Assembly: GCF_003860465.1 (NCBI RefSeq)
Contig: NZ_CP034183.1
Coordinates: 2,187,501-2,251,500 of the forward strand
DNA from: Deinococcus psychrotolerans
GTDB taxonomy: Bacteria > Deinococcota > Deinococci > Deinococcales > Deinococcaceae
Direction of reading: 5' to 3'
Length of the DNA: 64,000 nt
Below the pieces are notes generated by a model. It was given only the letters and a program-made list of their open reading frames with translations, had not been told where the DNA came from and made no database searches. Shown here in pieces: positions 41,409 through 50,268 of this stretch. Position numbers and translations under genes: made by a program. Within the stretch, counting starts at the first letter, position 1; each line of letters begins with the position of its first letter.

Positions 41409-43055
41409 TTAGGTCAGCAGTTTTCCATCCAATTTCGAGGCAATGCCGTACCGCCGCATCTGTTCATCTACGGCTTTTATTAACTGTGGAGCCATTTCTT
41501 TCAGGGTGTATTCCGGCCCGGCGACGGTAAACCCATCGTACTGGTGGGCAATAATTTGGGTAGCCGGAAACCGTTTCAGAACTTCCACGGTAGGCATAAG
41601 GAGCCACAGTTCCACGGCTTGTGAAGCGCAGGCCAATGCAGAACGTGCTGTTGCTCGTCTCTCGTTGCTGTACTTCTTCGCCGCTTTGTCGGTTGCTTTG
41701 AGGGCAAAGCGCTGTTCGGCTTTGGGCAGAAATGGCACTACCACCTTACCGTTTTGCTCAGCCTTAGCCAATGCGTTGTCCCGAGCCTTAAGGAGTTCGC
41801 GCAGGAGTGGATGCAGCATCAAAGCGCCGTACTGAGACTGGGTGAGACGCACGCTCCGCCCGTTGTGGTTTTTCCCCCGACCTAATAGCAAATCTTTAAG
41901 CGCAGGGAGGCGCATGCCGTAACAGCAGGCGTACACGAATTCCTTGAGGAGAGGTTTGTAGGAGCCATTCTGCGGAAGCCCAGCCGCGTCCATCAATTCC
42001 TGCCAGATGCTGTGACCTCTACCGTCACAAGCCTGTTCCAAGAAGCTTTGCAGGGCTTCAATATTCCAAAGTCTTGCGACCACCGCCAGTTGGGCGGACA
42101 CCAAGTCGAATTCCCAGCAGCCCCGCATCAGAGCTTGGCGCACCTCTTTGGGCAAGGCCAGGGCTGGTCCGCTTCCATCGACCGGAGAAATCCTGGGCGA
42201 CTTTCCCTTACGGCTCGGTTCGTAGAGAACAGGCATTGAAGTGTGTTTGATTTGGAGGAGAAGAGCTGTGCTGTAAGAGAGTGAAGCCGAGTTGCTCACT
42301 CGCTTGGACAAAGCTTCCTGGGCATGGCTGAAGTTGTCGTGCAGAACGGTACTGACCTGCTGCGTATTCGTGTTGTTGAGCAGTTCCAAGAGCGGCCAAA
42401 AGAAACGCCGCTGATAATCGGGACGCAAGCGCTCCAGATGAGCGGCCTGCATCGCACCCTGGGCCTGTAAGACTTTTCTGTGATGCTGTGGGGTCAGAGC
42501 TGGCCTCCCACTGACAAAGTAGACTGGGCAAGTTGCAGTGGTGCCCAGATGTTCGGTACGCGCTTCTATGAGAAGGTTGCAACAGGCGGGCAAACAGGTA
42601 CGGCATGTTTCGGCAATCCGGTGAGGATTCAAATGCAAGGGCAAGACCGAAGTGCTGAACTGCTGGAACATTAAGGACGCAGTGATTGGCTTGCCTGCCT
42701 TCACACCCCAAGCCTGCCTCCAGTGCTTCTTATTATCGGCTGACCATTCGCTGACGACGAAAGTCACGAGTTTTGCGGGGAGGACGATACGTTCAGGAGT
42801 CCTCTTATCTCGCCACCCGTCCCAAAGCAGGTAGGCCATGAGCCACCGGAATGCCTCGTTTTCTTTCAAAATCGGGTATTTCGACAAGATTTCAGTTCTT
42901 ATTTCTTTTGAAATCCTCAGTAGCTTCAAGTCTTCCATCCAAGGTTTGATGACCTGCTCGGCCTTTTTCTCGCGGTTAGCCTTTACTGGCTTCTTGTTCC
43001 GCTGGTGCGCGAGCTTGTGGTCAGTGACGTCCGAGGCTTGAGTTTCATTTTGCAT
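41409..43055 (-). CDS. Divergent family A DNA polymerase-like protein (T7/PolA palm and fingers)
   Basis: 548 residues from the ATG that follows AACAAGGAG; a TTG 16 codons earlier is the alternative, and the numbers here count from that TTG. Motif A is EFDLVSAQLAVVARLW (D333; compare DYSQIELR-x-x-A). Motif B is KPLLKEFVYACCYG (383-396; compare R-x-x-x-K-x-x-x-Y-x-x-x-YG). ATARSALACASQAVELWLL (484-502) matches the segment before motif C in T7 polymerase. Motif C is AHQYDGFTV (D523), with YDG in place of HDE. No 3'-5' exonuclease motifs are visible in the ~320-residue N-terminus. Likely replicates or repairs the element, or acts in defence; activity is unproven. Confidence 0.6.
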   Translation of the reverse strand: MQNETQASDVTDHKLAHQRNKKPVKANREKKAEQVIKPWMEDLKLLRISKEIRTEILSKYPILKENEAFRWLMAYLLWDGWRDKRTPERIVLPAKLVTFVVSEWSADNKKHWRQAWGVKAGKPITASLMFQQFSTSVLPLHLNPHRIAETCRTCLPACCNLLIEARTEHLGTTATCPVYFVSGRPALTPQHHRKVLQAQGAMQAAHLERLRPDYQRRFFWPLLELLNNTNTQQVSTVLHDNFSHAQEALSKRVSNSASLSYSTALLLQIKHTSMPVLYEPSRKGKSPRISPVDGSGPALALPKEVRQALMRGCWEFDLVSAQLAVVARLWNIEALQSFLEQACDGRGHSIWQELMDAAGLPQNGSYKPLLKEFVYACCYGMRLPALKDLLLGRGKNHNGRSVRLTQSQYGALMLHPLLRELLKARDNALAKAEQNGKVVVPFLPKAEQRFALKATDKAAKKYSNERRATARSALACASQAVELWLLMPTVEVLKRFPATQIIAHQYDGFTVAGPEYTLKEMAPQLIKAVDEQMRRYGIASKLDGKLLT

Positions 43056-43521
43056 CTGCCTGCACTCCTTGTTGCAGACGCCGTCACCATAGAGTATGCT
43101 CAAGTGTCAAGTAAAAGCACATGCGGCGATGCGTCCATGCGATGTCCACTTTCCCTACCGTTAACGCGGTCGGGAAATTTTTGTATTTCGATTCGATTTG
43201 TGAGCCTAAAGTTTTCTTCTGATTCTGCTTTTCCCTCCAATTCAGCGTGAGTAATCGCTGGTTATCGAAACATATCAGAGATTTTTACCCCCAAATGGTT
43301 CTGATAGATAGACTGAATTGCACTCCGTCTAAAATAAAGGCAAAAGGGCAGCTTTTCCTTGACGTTCGGAAAGAAATGTGGAATAGTTATTTCAAATAAG
43401 AGAAGATTGAAGAGAAGTCGAGTGGAATTTGACAAACAACTGCCTATCGATTACAGTCTTAGACGAAGCTGAACGGTTGGCGACTGGTATCCAAGAAACG
43501 TTCGGTAAGGGGGAAAACACT
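43056..43521. promoter_or_regulatory. Divergent regulatory region with a promoter and the island motif
   Basis: Separates the polymerase-like gene (minus) from the small HTH gene (plus). On the plus strand TTGACG (43359-43364), 17 bases, AATAGT (43382-43387) forms a promoter. The -10 region lies within AATGTGGAATAGTTATTTCA (43375-43394), nearly identical to 57136-57155 upstream of the integrase. No gene is credible in the gap. Confidence 0.5.
43375..43394 (+). repeat. 20-bp island motif, copy upstream of the HTH gene
   Basis: AATGTGGAATAGTTATTTCA; 19 of 20 bases match the copy at 57136-57155. The core AATARTTATT is palindromic or nearly so. A shared operator is likely. Confidence 0.6.
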
Positions 43522-43812
43522 ATGGTAGGATGGAAGTCTAGTCTGAGATTCATGAGTCACGAAAAAATTGCCGAGAAACAGACGACATTAGTGGAAGTGG
43601 CAGATAAAATTGGTGTTGGCTACGCGACCGTGCTCAACATGCTTAACCCATCGGACGAGTCCGCACCTCGTGGCGATATTTTGCTGGCTTTTTGCCGTCA
43701 TCTTGATATCAATATCAACTTGGTCGCCGCTGCTTTGCCAGAAACTTTGACCAATACGAAGACTGCCCGTAAACGTCTCGGAAACGTGCAAAGGGCCACG
43801 CAAGTCTTTTAG
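43522..43812 (+). CDS. Small helix-turn-helix (XRE-like) regulator
   Basis: 96 residues from the ATG that follows a G-rich ribosome site (AAGGGGGAAAAC); an in-frame start at 43429 is possible. The HTH is TTLVEVADKIGVGYATVLNM, followed by helices resembling an XRE domain (LLAFCRHLDININLVAAALP). It could be the island's repressor: it is encoded next to a promoter that carries the repeated palindromic motif. As an XRE-like protein on an element that also encodes an ImmA/IrrE-type peptidase, it is the natural candidate substrate for that peptidase. Both points are inference. Confidence 0.65.
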   Translation: MVGWKSSLRFMSHEKIAEKQTTLVEVADKIGVGYATVLNMLNPSDESAPRGDILLAFCRHLDININLVAAALPETLTNTKTARKRLGNVQRATQVF

Positions 43813-43857
43813 CTTGTTCTAAGAAGTGGCTCAAACTTCTTGGGAAAGGCGGTAAAA

Positions 43858-44190
43858 ATGCTGCGAAGATACTTTTATTTGGCGTGTGTAGCATTGACAG
43901 ACAACAAACGTTCGAGCGAGTTGCATGTATCTGGAATTGTGGGCTACTCCATCGAAGCAATTGACTGCCTCTTTAATGATGTCACATTGAAAATGGCTGA
44001 CACGCCGTTGCTCAGAAAATTTTGTGAATGCATTCTTCTAGACTTGACTCGACTTCCCTCACTTGAAGAACAGGAAGAAAAAGTAGAGCTCTACACTTCG
44101 CTCGCTGGTGGTATAGAATTTATGTCTAAAAGTAAATCAGATGCTATCCAGATGTACCATACGCTCGCCAGAGTGATTTACCACTCGTAA
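43858..44190 (+). CDS. Hypothetical 110-residue helical protein
   Basis: Begins 45 bases after the HTH gene and probably shares its transcript; an ATG at 43840 is an alternative. The sequence (MLRRYFYLACVALTDNKRSS ... LLRKFCECILLDLTRLPSLEEQ ... IQMYHTLARVIYHS) is predicted all-helical and acidic. Codon use is AT-richer than the flanking chromosome, in keeping with island origin. No family recognised; a small antitoxin-like or accessory role is only speculation. Confidence 0.5.
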   Translation: MLRRYFYLACVALTDNKRSSELHVSGIVGYSIEAIDCLFNDVTLKMADTPLLRKFCECILLDLTRLPSLEEQEEKVELYTSLAGGIEFMSKSKSDAIQMYHTLARVIYHS

Positions 44191-44694
44191 ATTTGTAGTC
44201 ATTTCAGTGTCTGCATTACGGTAAACTTCGTACTAGCGTGGTTGTTCGATTTTTCATTTCCGTTATTCTTAGTGGCCAACATATCGCGTTAGATTCTTCT
44301 TCCTTTCCAGCAAAAGAGTTTGCAGTCAGTGCAGGGTCTTCAAATGATAGGCATTGAACAAAACTTTTCTACATCTTTTTCTCGACCTGTAATCCACGCA
44401 TCGGCGTCCAGTTCAATCGGATTAGTCTGAGCAGTTACCCCCCATTACAGGTATTCGTGACAGGGGGGGTATATCTTCATTAGGGTGCAATTCCGTGCGG
44501 TATGGCTTCCGTGAGATTTGAAACGGTGACTCATCTTCTCAAGGGCAGTCGAAATGTCCATGAAAATCCATGATGATATTTAGGCTTCCCCGACGGAGAG
44601 ACCTAACTGAATGGTCTAGAGCCACGTCGAGTTCGCAGGGCGCAACTCGTCACATCTAGTAGCACGGCAACAACGTATTGTTGACGTGATTATC
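44191..44694. promoter_or_regulatory. 504-bp region upstream of the hsd operon with two inverted repeats
   Basis: No gene is seen. TACCCCCC (44436-44443) and GGGGGGTA (44464-44471) form an 8-bp inverted repeat with a 20-base loop. CAACAA-CGTA-TTGTTG (44668-44683) is a perfect 16-bp palindrome-like site that ends 11 bases before the hsdM start, well placed for an operator. The promoter itself was not identified with confidence. Confidence 0.5.
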
Positions 44695-47145
44695 ATGGCC
44701 CGAATTATACTCAAGCAGTTGGAACGGCATCTGTTCGCCGCCGCAGATATTTTGCGCGGTAAGATGGACGCCTCAGAATTCAAGGAATACATCTTCGGCA
44801 TGCTGTTCCTCAAACGCGCTTCTGACGTGTTTGAGGGACAGCATGCCCGCATTATTAAGCAGCAACTCGTGCAAGGTCGCACGCCTGAGCAGGCCAGAGA
44901 GCGAGCGGATAACCCGGCGTTCTACGCCGAGCGAAACGTCTTTTACGTTCCATCCAAGGCCCGCTGGACATTTATCCGTGATGAACTGCATGGAGACATC
45001 GGCAGCGGCCTGAACAAAGCCCTCGGTGCCTTGGAGGAAAGCAATCACGACGCTCTTGAAGGTGTGGTCGGCCACATCGATTTCAACAGAAAGGTCGGCC
45101 AGACCCGCATTCCTGACACCAAGCTGCGCGAGCTGATTGGTCACTTCAGTGAAATGTCGTTGCGTGACGAGGACTTTGAGTTTCCCGACTTGCTTGGTGC
45201 GGCCTACGAATATCTCGTTAAGCAGTTCGCCGACAGCGCCGGGAAGAAGGGGGGAGAGTTCTACACGCCCCGTGAAGTCGTTCGCCTGATGGTGCGTCTG
45301 ATTCACCCACAACCGGGCATGCGCGTCTACGACCCGACGGTCGGCTCCGGTGGCATGCTTATCCAGAGTCGTCAGTTTGTTGAGGAGCATGGCGGTGACC
45401 CCAGCACGGTATCTCTTTACGGGCAGGATTCCAGCGGCAGTTCATGGGCCATGGCCAAAATGAATCTCATCATGCACGGTATTCATGACGCTGACCTGCG
45501 AAACGAAGACACTCTGGCTAAGCCTCAACACCGCGACGAGAAGGGACAGCTTCTTTTCTTCGACCGAGTCATTGCCAATCCGCCGTTCAGCTTGAACTAC
45601 AGCCGAAATGACTTGGAATTCACCGACCGCTTCGAGTACGGCTATACCCCTGAGTCCGGTAAAAAAGCTGACTTGATGTTCTTGCAGCACATGTTGAAGG
45701 TGACACGAGAAGATGGCATGGTCGCTACCGTTATGCCGCACGGTGTGCTGTTCCGGGGCGGTGAGGAGAAGTCCATCCGCAAGGGCTTGCTGGATGACGA
45801 CGTGCTTGAGGCGGTGATAGGTCTTCCGGCCAATCTCTTCTACGGCACCAGCATTCCTGCCGCCGTCCTGATACTGCGGCACGAAGGGGGCAAGCCCGCC
45901 GAGCGGCAGGGGAAGGTACTGTTCATCAACGCGGACGCCGAGTTTTACTCAGGCCGCGCCCAGAACTACCTGCGTCCAGAACACATCGAGAAGATTGCTA
46001 GCATCTATGCCGCGTTCCAGGATGTGCCTGGCTATGCCCGCGTCGTAAGCCGGAAAGAGCTGGCTGAGAACGACGACAATCTGAACATCCGCCGGTACGC
46101 CGACAACACCCCCGCTCCCGAGCCGCAGGACGTCCGCGCCCACCTGCAAGGCGGTGTGCCGAGAGCTGAAGTCACGGCAAAAAGTGAGTTGTTTGCCGCA
46201 CACGGGTTCGACCCCATGGCGCACGTCTTCTACTCTCCCAGAGCCACCTCCAGTTACGTTGAGTTTGGTGAACATGCCACAACCCGTCAGTTCCTGCGCG
46301 AACTCGTGGAGACCTTCCCCGGCGTCACAGCGGCAGAGGAGCAAATCACAGCCCGCTTTGACCGGTGGTGGCAGGAGCAGCACCAGCACATCACGACACT
46401 TCCTGAAACGGAAGCTTTGCAGACCGTTCGTGCTGAACTCCTCGGCAGCTTTCAGCGGGCCTTGGCCGTTCCAGTGGGACAGGTTGCCATGCTCACTCCC
46501 TTCCAAGTCGCGGGCATTATCGCCAGTTGGTGGGACGACAACAAATACAACCTCAAGACGCTGGCCGCCAATGGCTGGAGCGAACTCCTGAACGGCTGGA
46601 TACAGAACGCGGTGGGCGACGACAACGACACCAGCACGACCGGCGGCATTGACCGTGACCGTCTGCTACACGCTCTCGCGCCCAGAACCATGAGCAAGTT
46701 GCAGCAGCTTGAGGAAAGCCGTGCCGAGCTGGAAGCCCAACTCAGCGAGCTTGAGGGTGAGAGCGCTGAGGAAGGTGACGACGAGGCCGAGCATGACCCG
46801 CTGGAAGCCGCTGCTAGCGCCGCCAAAGCCAAGCTGGTGAAGAAGAAGCTGAATGAGGTCAAGAAGACCTACAAGGCCACGCTGGTGCAAGCCCTGAGTG
46901 TCCTTCAGGCCAGTGCTGACGCCATGACCGACGCCGAGCGGCAGGCGGTGGCCCTGACGTTCATGCGTGAGAATTTGGAGGCTGCCCTGAGCCGTGTCGT
47001 CACCGCGCACCGCAACCAGATTATCGGTGTGTTGGAGCGTTGGCACGACAAGTACCACGTCAGCCTGCGCGAGTTGGAGCGGGATAGGGACGGTGCAGCC
47101 GCTCAGTTAGACGGGTTCTTGCAGGAGCTGGGTTATGTCGGGTGA
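44695..47145 (+). CDS. hsdM: Type I restriction-modification methyltransferase subunit HsdM
   Basis: 816 residues from ATG 44695 (a GTG at 44686 is the alternative). The N-terminal domain starts [20 protein letters not shown], typical of HsdM. The S-adenosylmethionine motif is [10 protein letters not shown] (~213-222) and the N6-adenine catalytic motif is NPPF (~295-298). It is longer than usual (~500): the C-terminal ~300 residues contain an acidic coiled coil ([20 protein letters not shown]) of the kind that contacts HsdS. Its stop overlaps hsdS by 11 bases. It methylates adenine at the sequence set by HsdS. Confidence 0.94.
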   Translation: MARIILKQLERHLFAAADILRGKMDASEFKEYIFGMLFLKRASDVFEGQHARIIKQQLVQGRTPEQARERADNPAFYAERNVFYVPSKARWTFIRDELHGDIGSGLNKALGALEESNHDALEGVVGHIDFNRKVGQTRIPDTKLRELIGHFSEMSLRDEDFEFPDLLGAAYEYLVKQFADSAGKKGGEFYTPREVVRLMVRLIHPQPGMRVYDPTVGSGGMLIQSRQFVEEHGGDPSTVSLYGQDSSGSSWAMAKMNLIMHGIHDADLRNEDTLAKPQHRDEKGQLLFFDRVIANPPFSLNYSRNDLEFTDRFEYGYTPESGKKADLMFLQHMLKVTREDGMVATVMPHGVLFRGGEEKSIRKGLLDDDVLEAVIGLPANLFYGTSIPAAVLILRHEGGKPAERQGKVLFINADAEFYSGRAQNYLRPEHIEKIASIYAAFQDVPGYARVVSRKELAENDDNLNIRRYADNTPAPEPQDVRAHLQGGVPRAEVTAKSELFAAHGFDPMAHVFYSPRATSSYVEFGEHATTRQFLRELVETFPGVTAAEEQITARFDRWWQEQHQHITTLPETEALQTVRAELLGSFQRALAVPVGQVAMLTPFQVAGIIASWWDDNKYNLKTLAANGWSELLNGWIQNAVGDDNDTSTTGGIDRDRLLHALAPRTMSKLQQLEESRAELEAQLSELEGESAEEGDDEAEHDPLEAAASAAKAKLVKKKLNEVKKTYKATLVQALSVLQASADAMTDAERQAVALTFMRENLEAALSRVVTAHRNQIIGVLERWHDKYHVSLRELERDRDGAAAQLDGFLQELGYVG

Positions 47146-49099
47146 GTGGAGAGATATTCAGCTCGGCGAAGTAGCTGAATTTGAAATGGGACAAGCTCCA
47201 TCGTCACGCTTCGTTAGTGAGGATGGAAGAGGTTTGCCATTTCTACAGGGCAATGCTGAGTTTGGAACACGCTATCCAGTTCCTAAGCTCGTATGTTCTC
47301 AGCCCACAAAACTCAGTGAAGAGAACGATGTCTTAATCAGCGTTCGTGCCCCCGTCGGTGCCATCAATCTATCTAACGTTCAGTACGCGATTGGACGTGG
47401 CTTAGCTGCCATCCGCTTTAATGATATGGATGCCAATTTCGGCTGGCATGCTGTCAAGTTTGCCGCACCCCAACTCAATAAAGTGGCTCAGGGTTCTACA
47501 TTTGAAGCTATAGGTAAAACTGAGTTGGGACGTCTACATATTCCCTTCCCGCCTCTCCCCGAACAGCGCCGCATTGCTGCCATCCTTGACATGTTAGACC
47601 GCACCATAGAAGGCACGCAGCACATCATCACCAAGCTTAAGGTGACCCGACAGGGTCTCCTTCACGACTTGCTGACGCGGGGGCTAGACGAGACCGGCCA
47701 GCTCCGCGACCCAGTGCGCCACCCTGAGAAGTTCAAAGATACCGAGCTGGGGCGAGTGCCGAGGGAATGGAGTGTTGAGCGTATCGGAAATATTTGTGAG
47801 CTTGGACGTGGAAGAGTAATCAGTAAGCCTTATCTCGAAACTCATCGCGGGATTTACCCTGTTTATTCCTCACAGACGAAGGATGATGGCTTATTCGGTA
47901 AAATTGACACATTTGACTTTGAGGGCGACCATGTGACATGGACAACTGACGGAGCTAATGCTGGGACGGTCTTTTTTCGTACAGGTCAATTCAACTGTAC
48001 AAATGTTTGTGGTATTTTATCAGCTAAAAATCAACTCAACCTACATTATTTGGCATTGGCGCTGGCCAATCGTACACAAGCGCACGTCAGCTACGTAGGT
48101 AATCCGAAACTAATGAACAATATTATGGCAGCAATCAAAGTTCCAGTTCCGCCGATTTCTGAGCAATACGCTATCATATATGCCCTGAAAGGTGATTCAG
48201 CACGCATAAGAACCGAATCCGCCCAACTCCTCAAGCTCAAATCCCTCAAGCGCGGGTTGATGGATGACTTGCTGACGGGGCGGGTGCGGGTGCCGGAGGC
48301 GGCTGTCAGTAAGCATGAAGACAGCCTCGCACGTGCTGGTGTTCGCTCTGACGTAATTCCTGATGCACCCGCCGACCTGCCCATCATGCCGCCGCCGCCT
48401 CCAGTCGTGCCACAGCCTCACGCCATGTTCCGCACTGCCTCTAGTGCAGACGTTCAGGCCATAAGTCAGTGGACGCGGGAGCTTCAGGAGGCCGTGCAGG
48501 GGCAGCAGGTGGGCCTCTACTCACCAGAAGCTTTGGACGGGGTCTTGCCGGAGTTACTGGCCGCCACCATTGACCGCGAAAGTATCCAGCTCGTTCCCAG
48601 CTTGTTGGCACGTGCGGGCGTGCGGTTCATGTTGCTGCCCCACCCCAAAGGGAGCCGGGCCAACGGAGCCGCCTTCTACCTGGACGAACCAGGACGGACG
48701 CAACCCGTGGTGGGGCTGTCGCTCCGGCTGCCTTACTTGGACGTGTTCTGGTTCAACCTGTTGCACGAGCTGGGCCACATCCGGCTCAACCACACGCCCG
48801 TGCTGGATGAGGCGTTGGGAACCGGTGACCAGAATCCATACAGCGCCGATGAGCAGGCGGCGAATGCGTTCGCCAGGGAACTGTTGATACCCGCCGCCGT
48901 CTGGCAGCCCTTCTTGGCCGATGGAATGCCCAGCAGTGGACGTATCAAACGGTTGGCCACGAGCCTGGGTCGTCATCCGGCGGTGGTGGCAGGACGGGTG
49001 GGCTATGACACGGGGAACTGGGGTGCTGTCAACGCACCTGACCTGCGGCCAACCGTCGAGCGTGAGCTGCGTGAGCTGGCCGCTACTCTAATGCCATGA
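47135..49099 (+). CDS. hsdS: HsdS specificity subunit fused to an ImmA/IrrE-type zinc metallopeptidase
   Basis: 654 residues. Residues 1-390 are a normal HsdS: two target-recognition domains (about 5-145 and 210-345), each ended by [15 protein letters not shown] or [16 protein letters not shown] helices. A proline-rich linker (about 408-428) leads to residues 430-654, a COG2856 (ImmA/IrrE) peptidase with HELGH (544-548) and [16 protein letters not shown] (571-586), including the zinc-binding glutamate. ImmA and the Deinococcus IrrE cleave XRE-type repressors. I know no standard HsdS with this tail. The frame is unbroken across the junction, so it is a true fusion; the next gene overlaps by 4 bases. 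Confidence 0.88.
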   Translation: MSGEWRDIQLGEVAEFEMGQAPSSRFVSEDGRGLPFLQGNAEFGTRYPVPKLVCSQPTKLSEENDVLISVRAPVGAINLSNVQYAIGRGLAAIRFNDMDANFGWHAVKFAAPQLNKVAQGSTFEAIGKTELGRLHIPFPPLPEQRRIAAILDMLDRTIEGTQHIITKLKVTRQGLLHDLLTRGLDETGQLRDPVRHPEKFKDTELGRVPREWSVERIGNICELGRGRVISKPYLETHRGIYPVYSSQTKDDGLFGKIDTFDFEGDHVTWTTDGANAGTVFFRTGQFNCTNVCGILSAKNQLNLHYLALALANRTQAHVSYVGNPKLMNNIMAAIKVPVPPISEQYAIIYALKGDSARIRTESAQLLKLKSLKRGLMDDLLTGRVRVPEAAVSKHEDSLARAGVRSDVIPDAPADLPIMPPPPPVVPQPHAMFRTASSADVQAISQWTRELQEAVQGQQVGLYSPEALDGVLPELLAATIDRESIQLVPSLLARAGVRFMLLPHPKGSRANGAAFYLDEPGRTQPVVGLSLRLPYLDVFWFNLLHELGHIRLNHTPVLDEALGTGDQNPYSADEQAANAFARELLIPAAVWQPFLADGMPSSGRIKRLATSLGRHPAVVAGRVGYDTGNWGAVNAPDLRPTVERELRELAATLMP

Positions 49100-50268
49100 G
49101 TAGCAACAAAGCACGAACGTCCTGGTTCCCGCTTTACAGCTCAGCCAGCACGCTCTACAAACTGCTGAACGGTCAGAACGTGGCCGAAATTGACGGGCTG
49201 CGAGAAGCTATCGCTGGTCAGATGGGTACCTTGGCCAGTCCTGTCAACTGGAGCGAGCCTGATGCCTGGATTACCGAGCGACTGACTGGTAAGCAGCATC
49301 AGCAAGCGCGGCGGGTCTGGGAAGACAGTGGAAAGACGTTCAATCCAAGGTACATGGACGGCGAGCTGGCGCTGGCCAAAAACTTTCAATTGCTGGCCGA
49401 GCAAGACGGCAAGTACGTCGTCACTCAGCGTGGCCAACAATTCCAGCGCAGCAAGTCTGACGTTCTGCGTCACATCGACGAGGAGGAGGGCGTGGTGGCC
49501 CTGCTGCTGGCCCTATCCGGTTCTGCGGGCGTTAAACGTAAAGCGCTGCTGGCAGGGTGGCTGCAACTTCTCTCGCCTGCCGGTGAACTCCGTACCGAGT
49601 CCACGATGATGGGTAAGCTCTACGAACGGCTCAACAACGTCATCGCTCGCGGTCTGGTGCGGCGTGAAGGTCAGAAATATGAGCTGACAGGTTCTGGGAA
49701 AACCTATGCCGACACCTTCCAGTCCCCTGACACGAGCTTGGCCCGGCAACTCAAGGTGCTGGCACAGGAATACGAAAAGCAGCAGCGCGAACTGCTCCGA
49801 AGCTTGCTCTCGAAGATGCATCCTTACCGCTTCGAGCATCTGGTAGCTGGGCTGCTGGAAGCGATGGATTACAGCGACGTCACCGTGACCAAGCAGAGCG
49901 GCGACAAAGGGATAGATGTGGTGGCCACTGCCCGCTTTGGCATCACCACCGTCAAGGAATTGGTGCAGGTCAAACGGGTAGCTGGAACTACCGGTGCGCC
50001 CGTCATCAGCCAGTTGAGGGGCAGCCTACACACCCAGAACGCCATCAAGGGCATGGTGATAACTTTGGGGACCTTCTCCAAGGAAGCCAAAGAGATGGCC
50101 TTTCCTTTGAACGCTGCGCCCATCACCTTGATTGATGGCGAGACGCTGCTGGACTTGCTGCTGGAGTACAAAATCGGCGTCACATCGACCACTTTGAACT
50201 TGCTGGCGGTGGAGTCTGCATTCTTCGCCGACACCCCACCCACCCAGGAGGCGGCAGAACTCATATGA
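49096..50268 (+). CDS. Mrr-like restriction endonuclease-fold protein
   Basis: 390 residues. Residues about 1-210 look like winged-helix DNA-binding modules (two similar segments ending YVVTQRGQQF and YELTGSGKTY). The C-terminal catalytic domain has the Mrr pattern F247-E-H-L, then GDKGID (269-274) and the QVK (291-293) of the PD-(D/E)xK fold. Mrr-type enzymes cut methylated or foreign DNA. It lies inside the hsd operon with 4-base overlaps on both sides, so it is probably a dedicated second nuclease of the system. Confidence 0.83.
   Translation: MSSNKARTSWFPLYSSASTLYKLLNGQNVAEIDGLREAIAGQMGTLASPVNWSEPDAWITERLTGKQHQQARRVWEDSGKTFNPRYMDGELALAKNFQLLAEQDGKYVVTQRGQQFQRSKSDVLRHIDEEEGVVALLLALSGSAGVKRKALLAGWLQLLSPAGELRTESTMMGKLYERLNNVIARGLVRREGQKYELTGSGKTYADTFQSPDTSLARQLKVLAQEYEKQQRELLRSLLSKMHPYRFEHLVAGLLEAMDYSDVTVTKQSGDKGIDVVATARFGITTVKELVQVKRVAGTTGAPVISQLRGSLHTQNAIKGMVITLGTFSKEAKEMAFPLNAAPITLIDGETLLDLLLEYKIGVTSTTLNLLAVESAFFADTPPTQEAAELI

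Noticed and set aside
40932..41483. 183-codon plus-strand frame through the purine-rich repeat
   Set aside because: It exists only because the 39-bp repeat is a multiple of three; the peptide is low complexity and the frame overlaps the end of the polymerase-like gene on the other strand.
43005..43250. 81-codon plus-strand frame upstream of the polymerase-like gene
   Set aside because: Overlaps its start on the other strand, with no ribosome site or domain.
44700..44712. TATACT after the hsdM start as a promoter -10 box
   Set aside because: It lies inside the conserved HsdM N-terminus; using it would remove the family's first residues.
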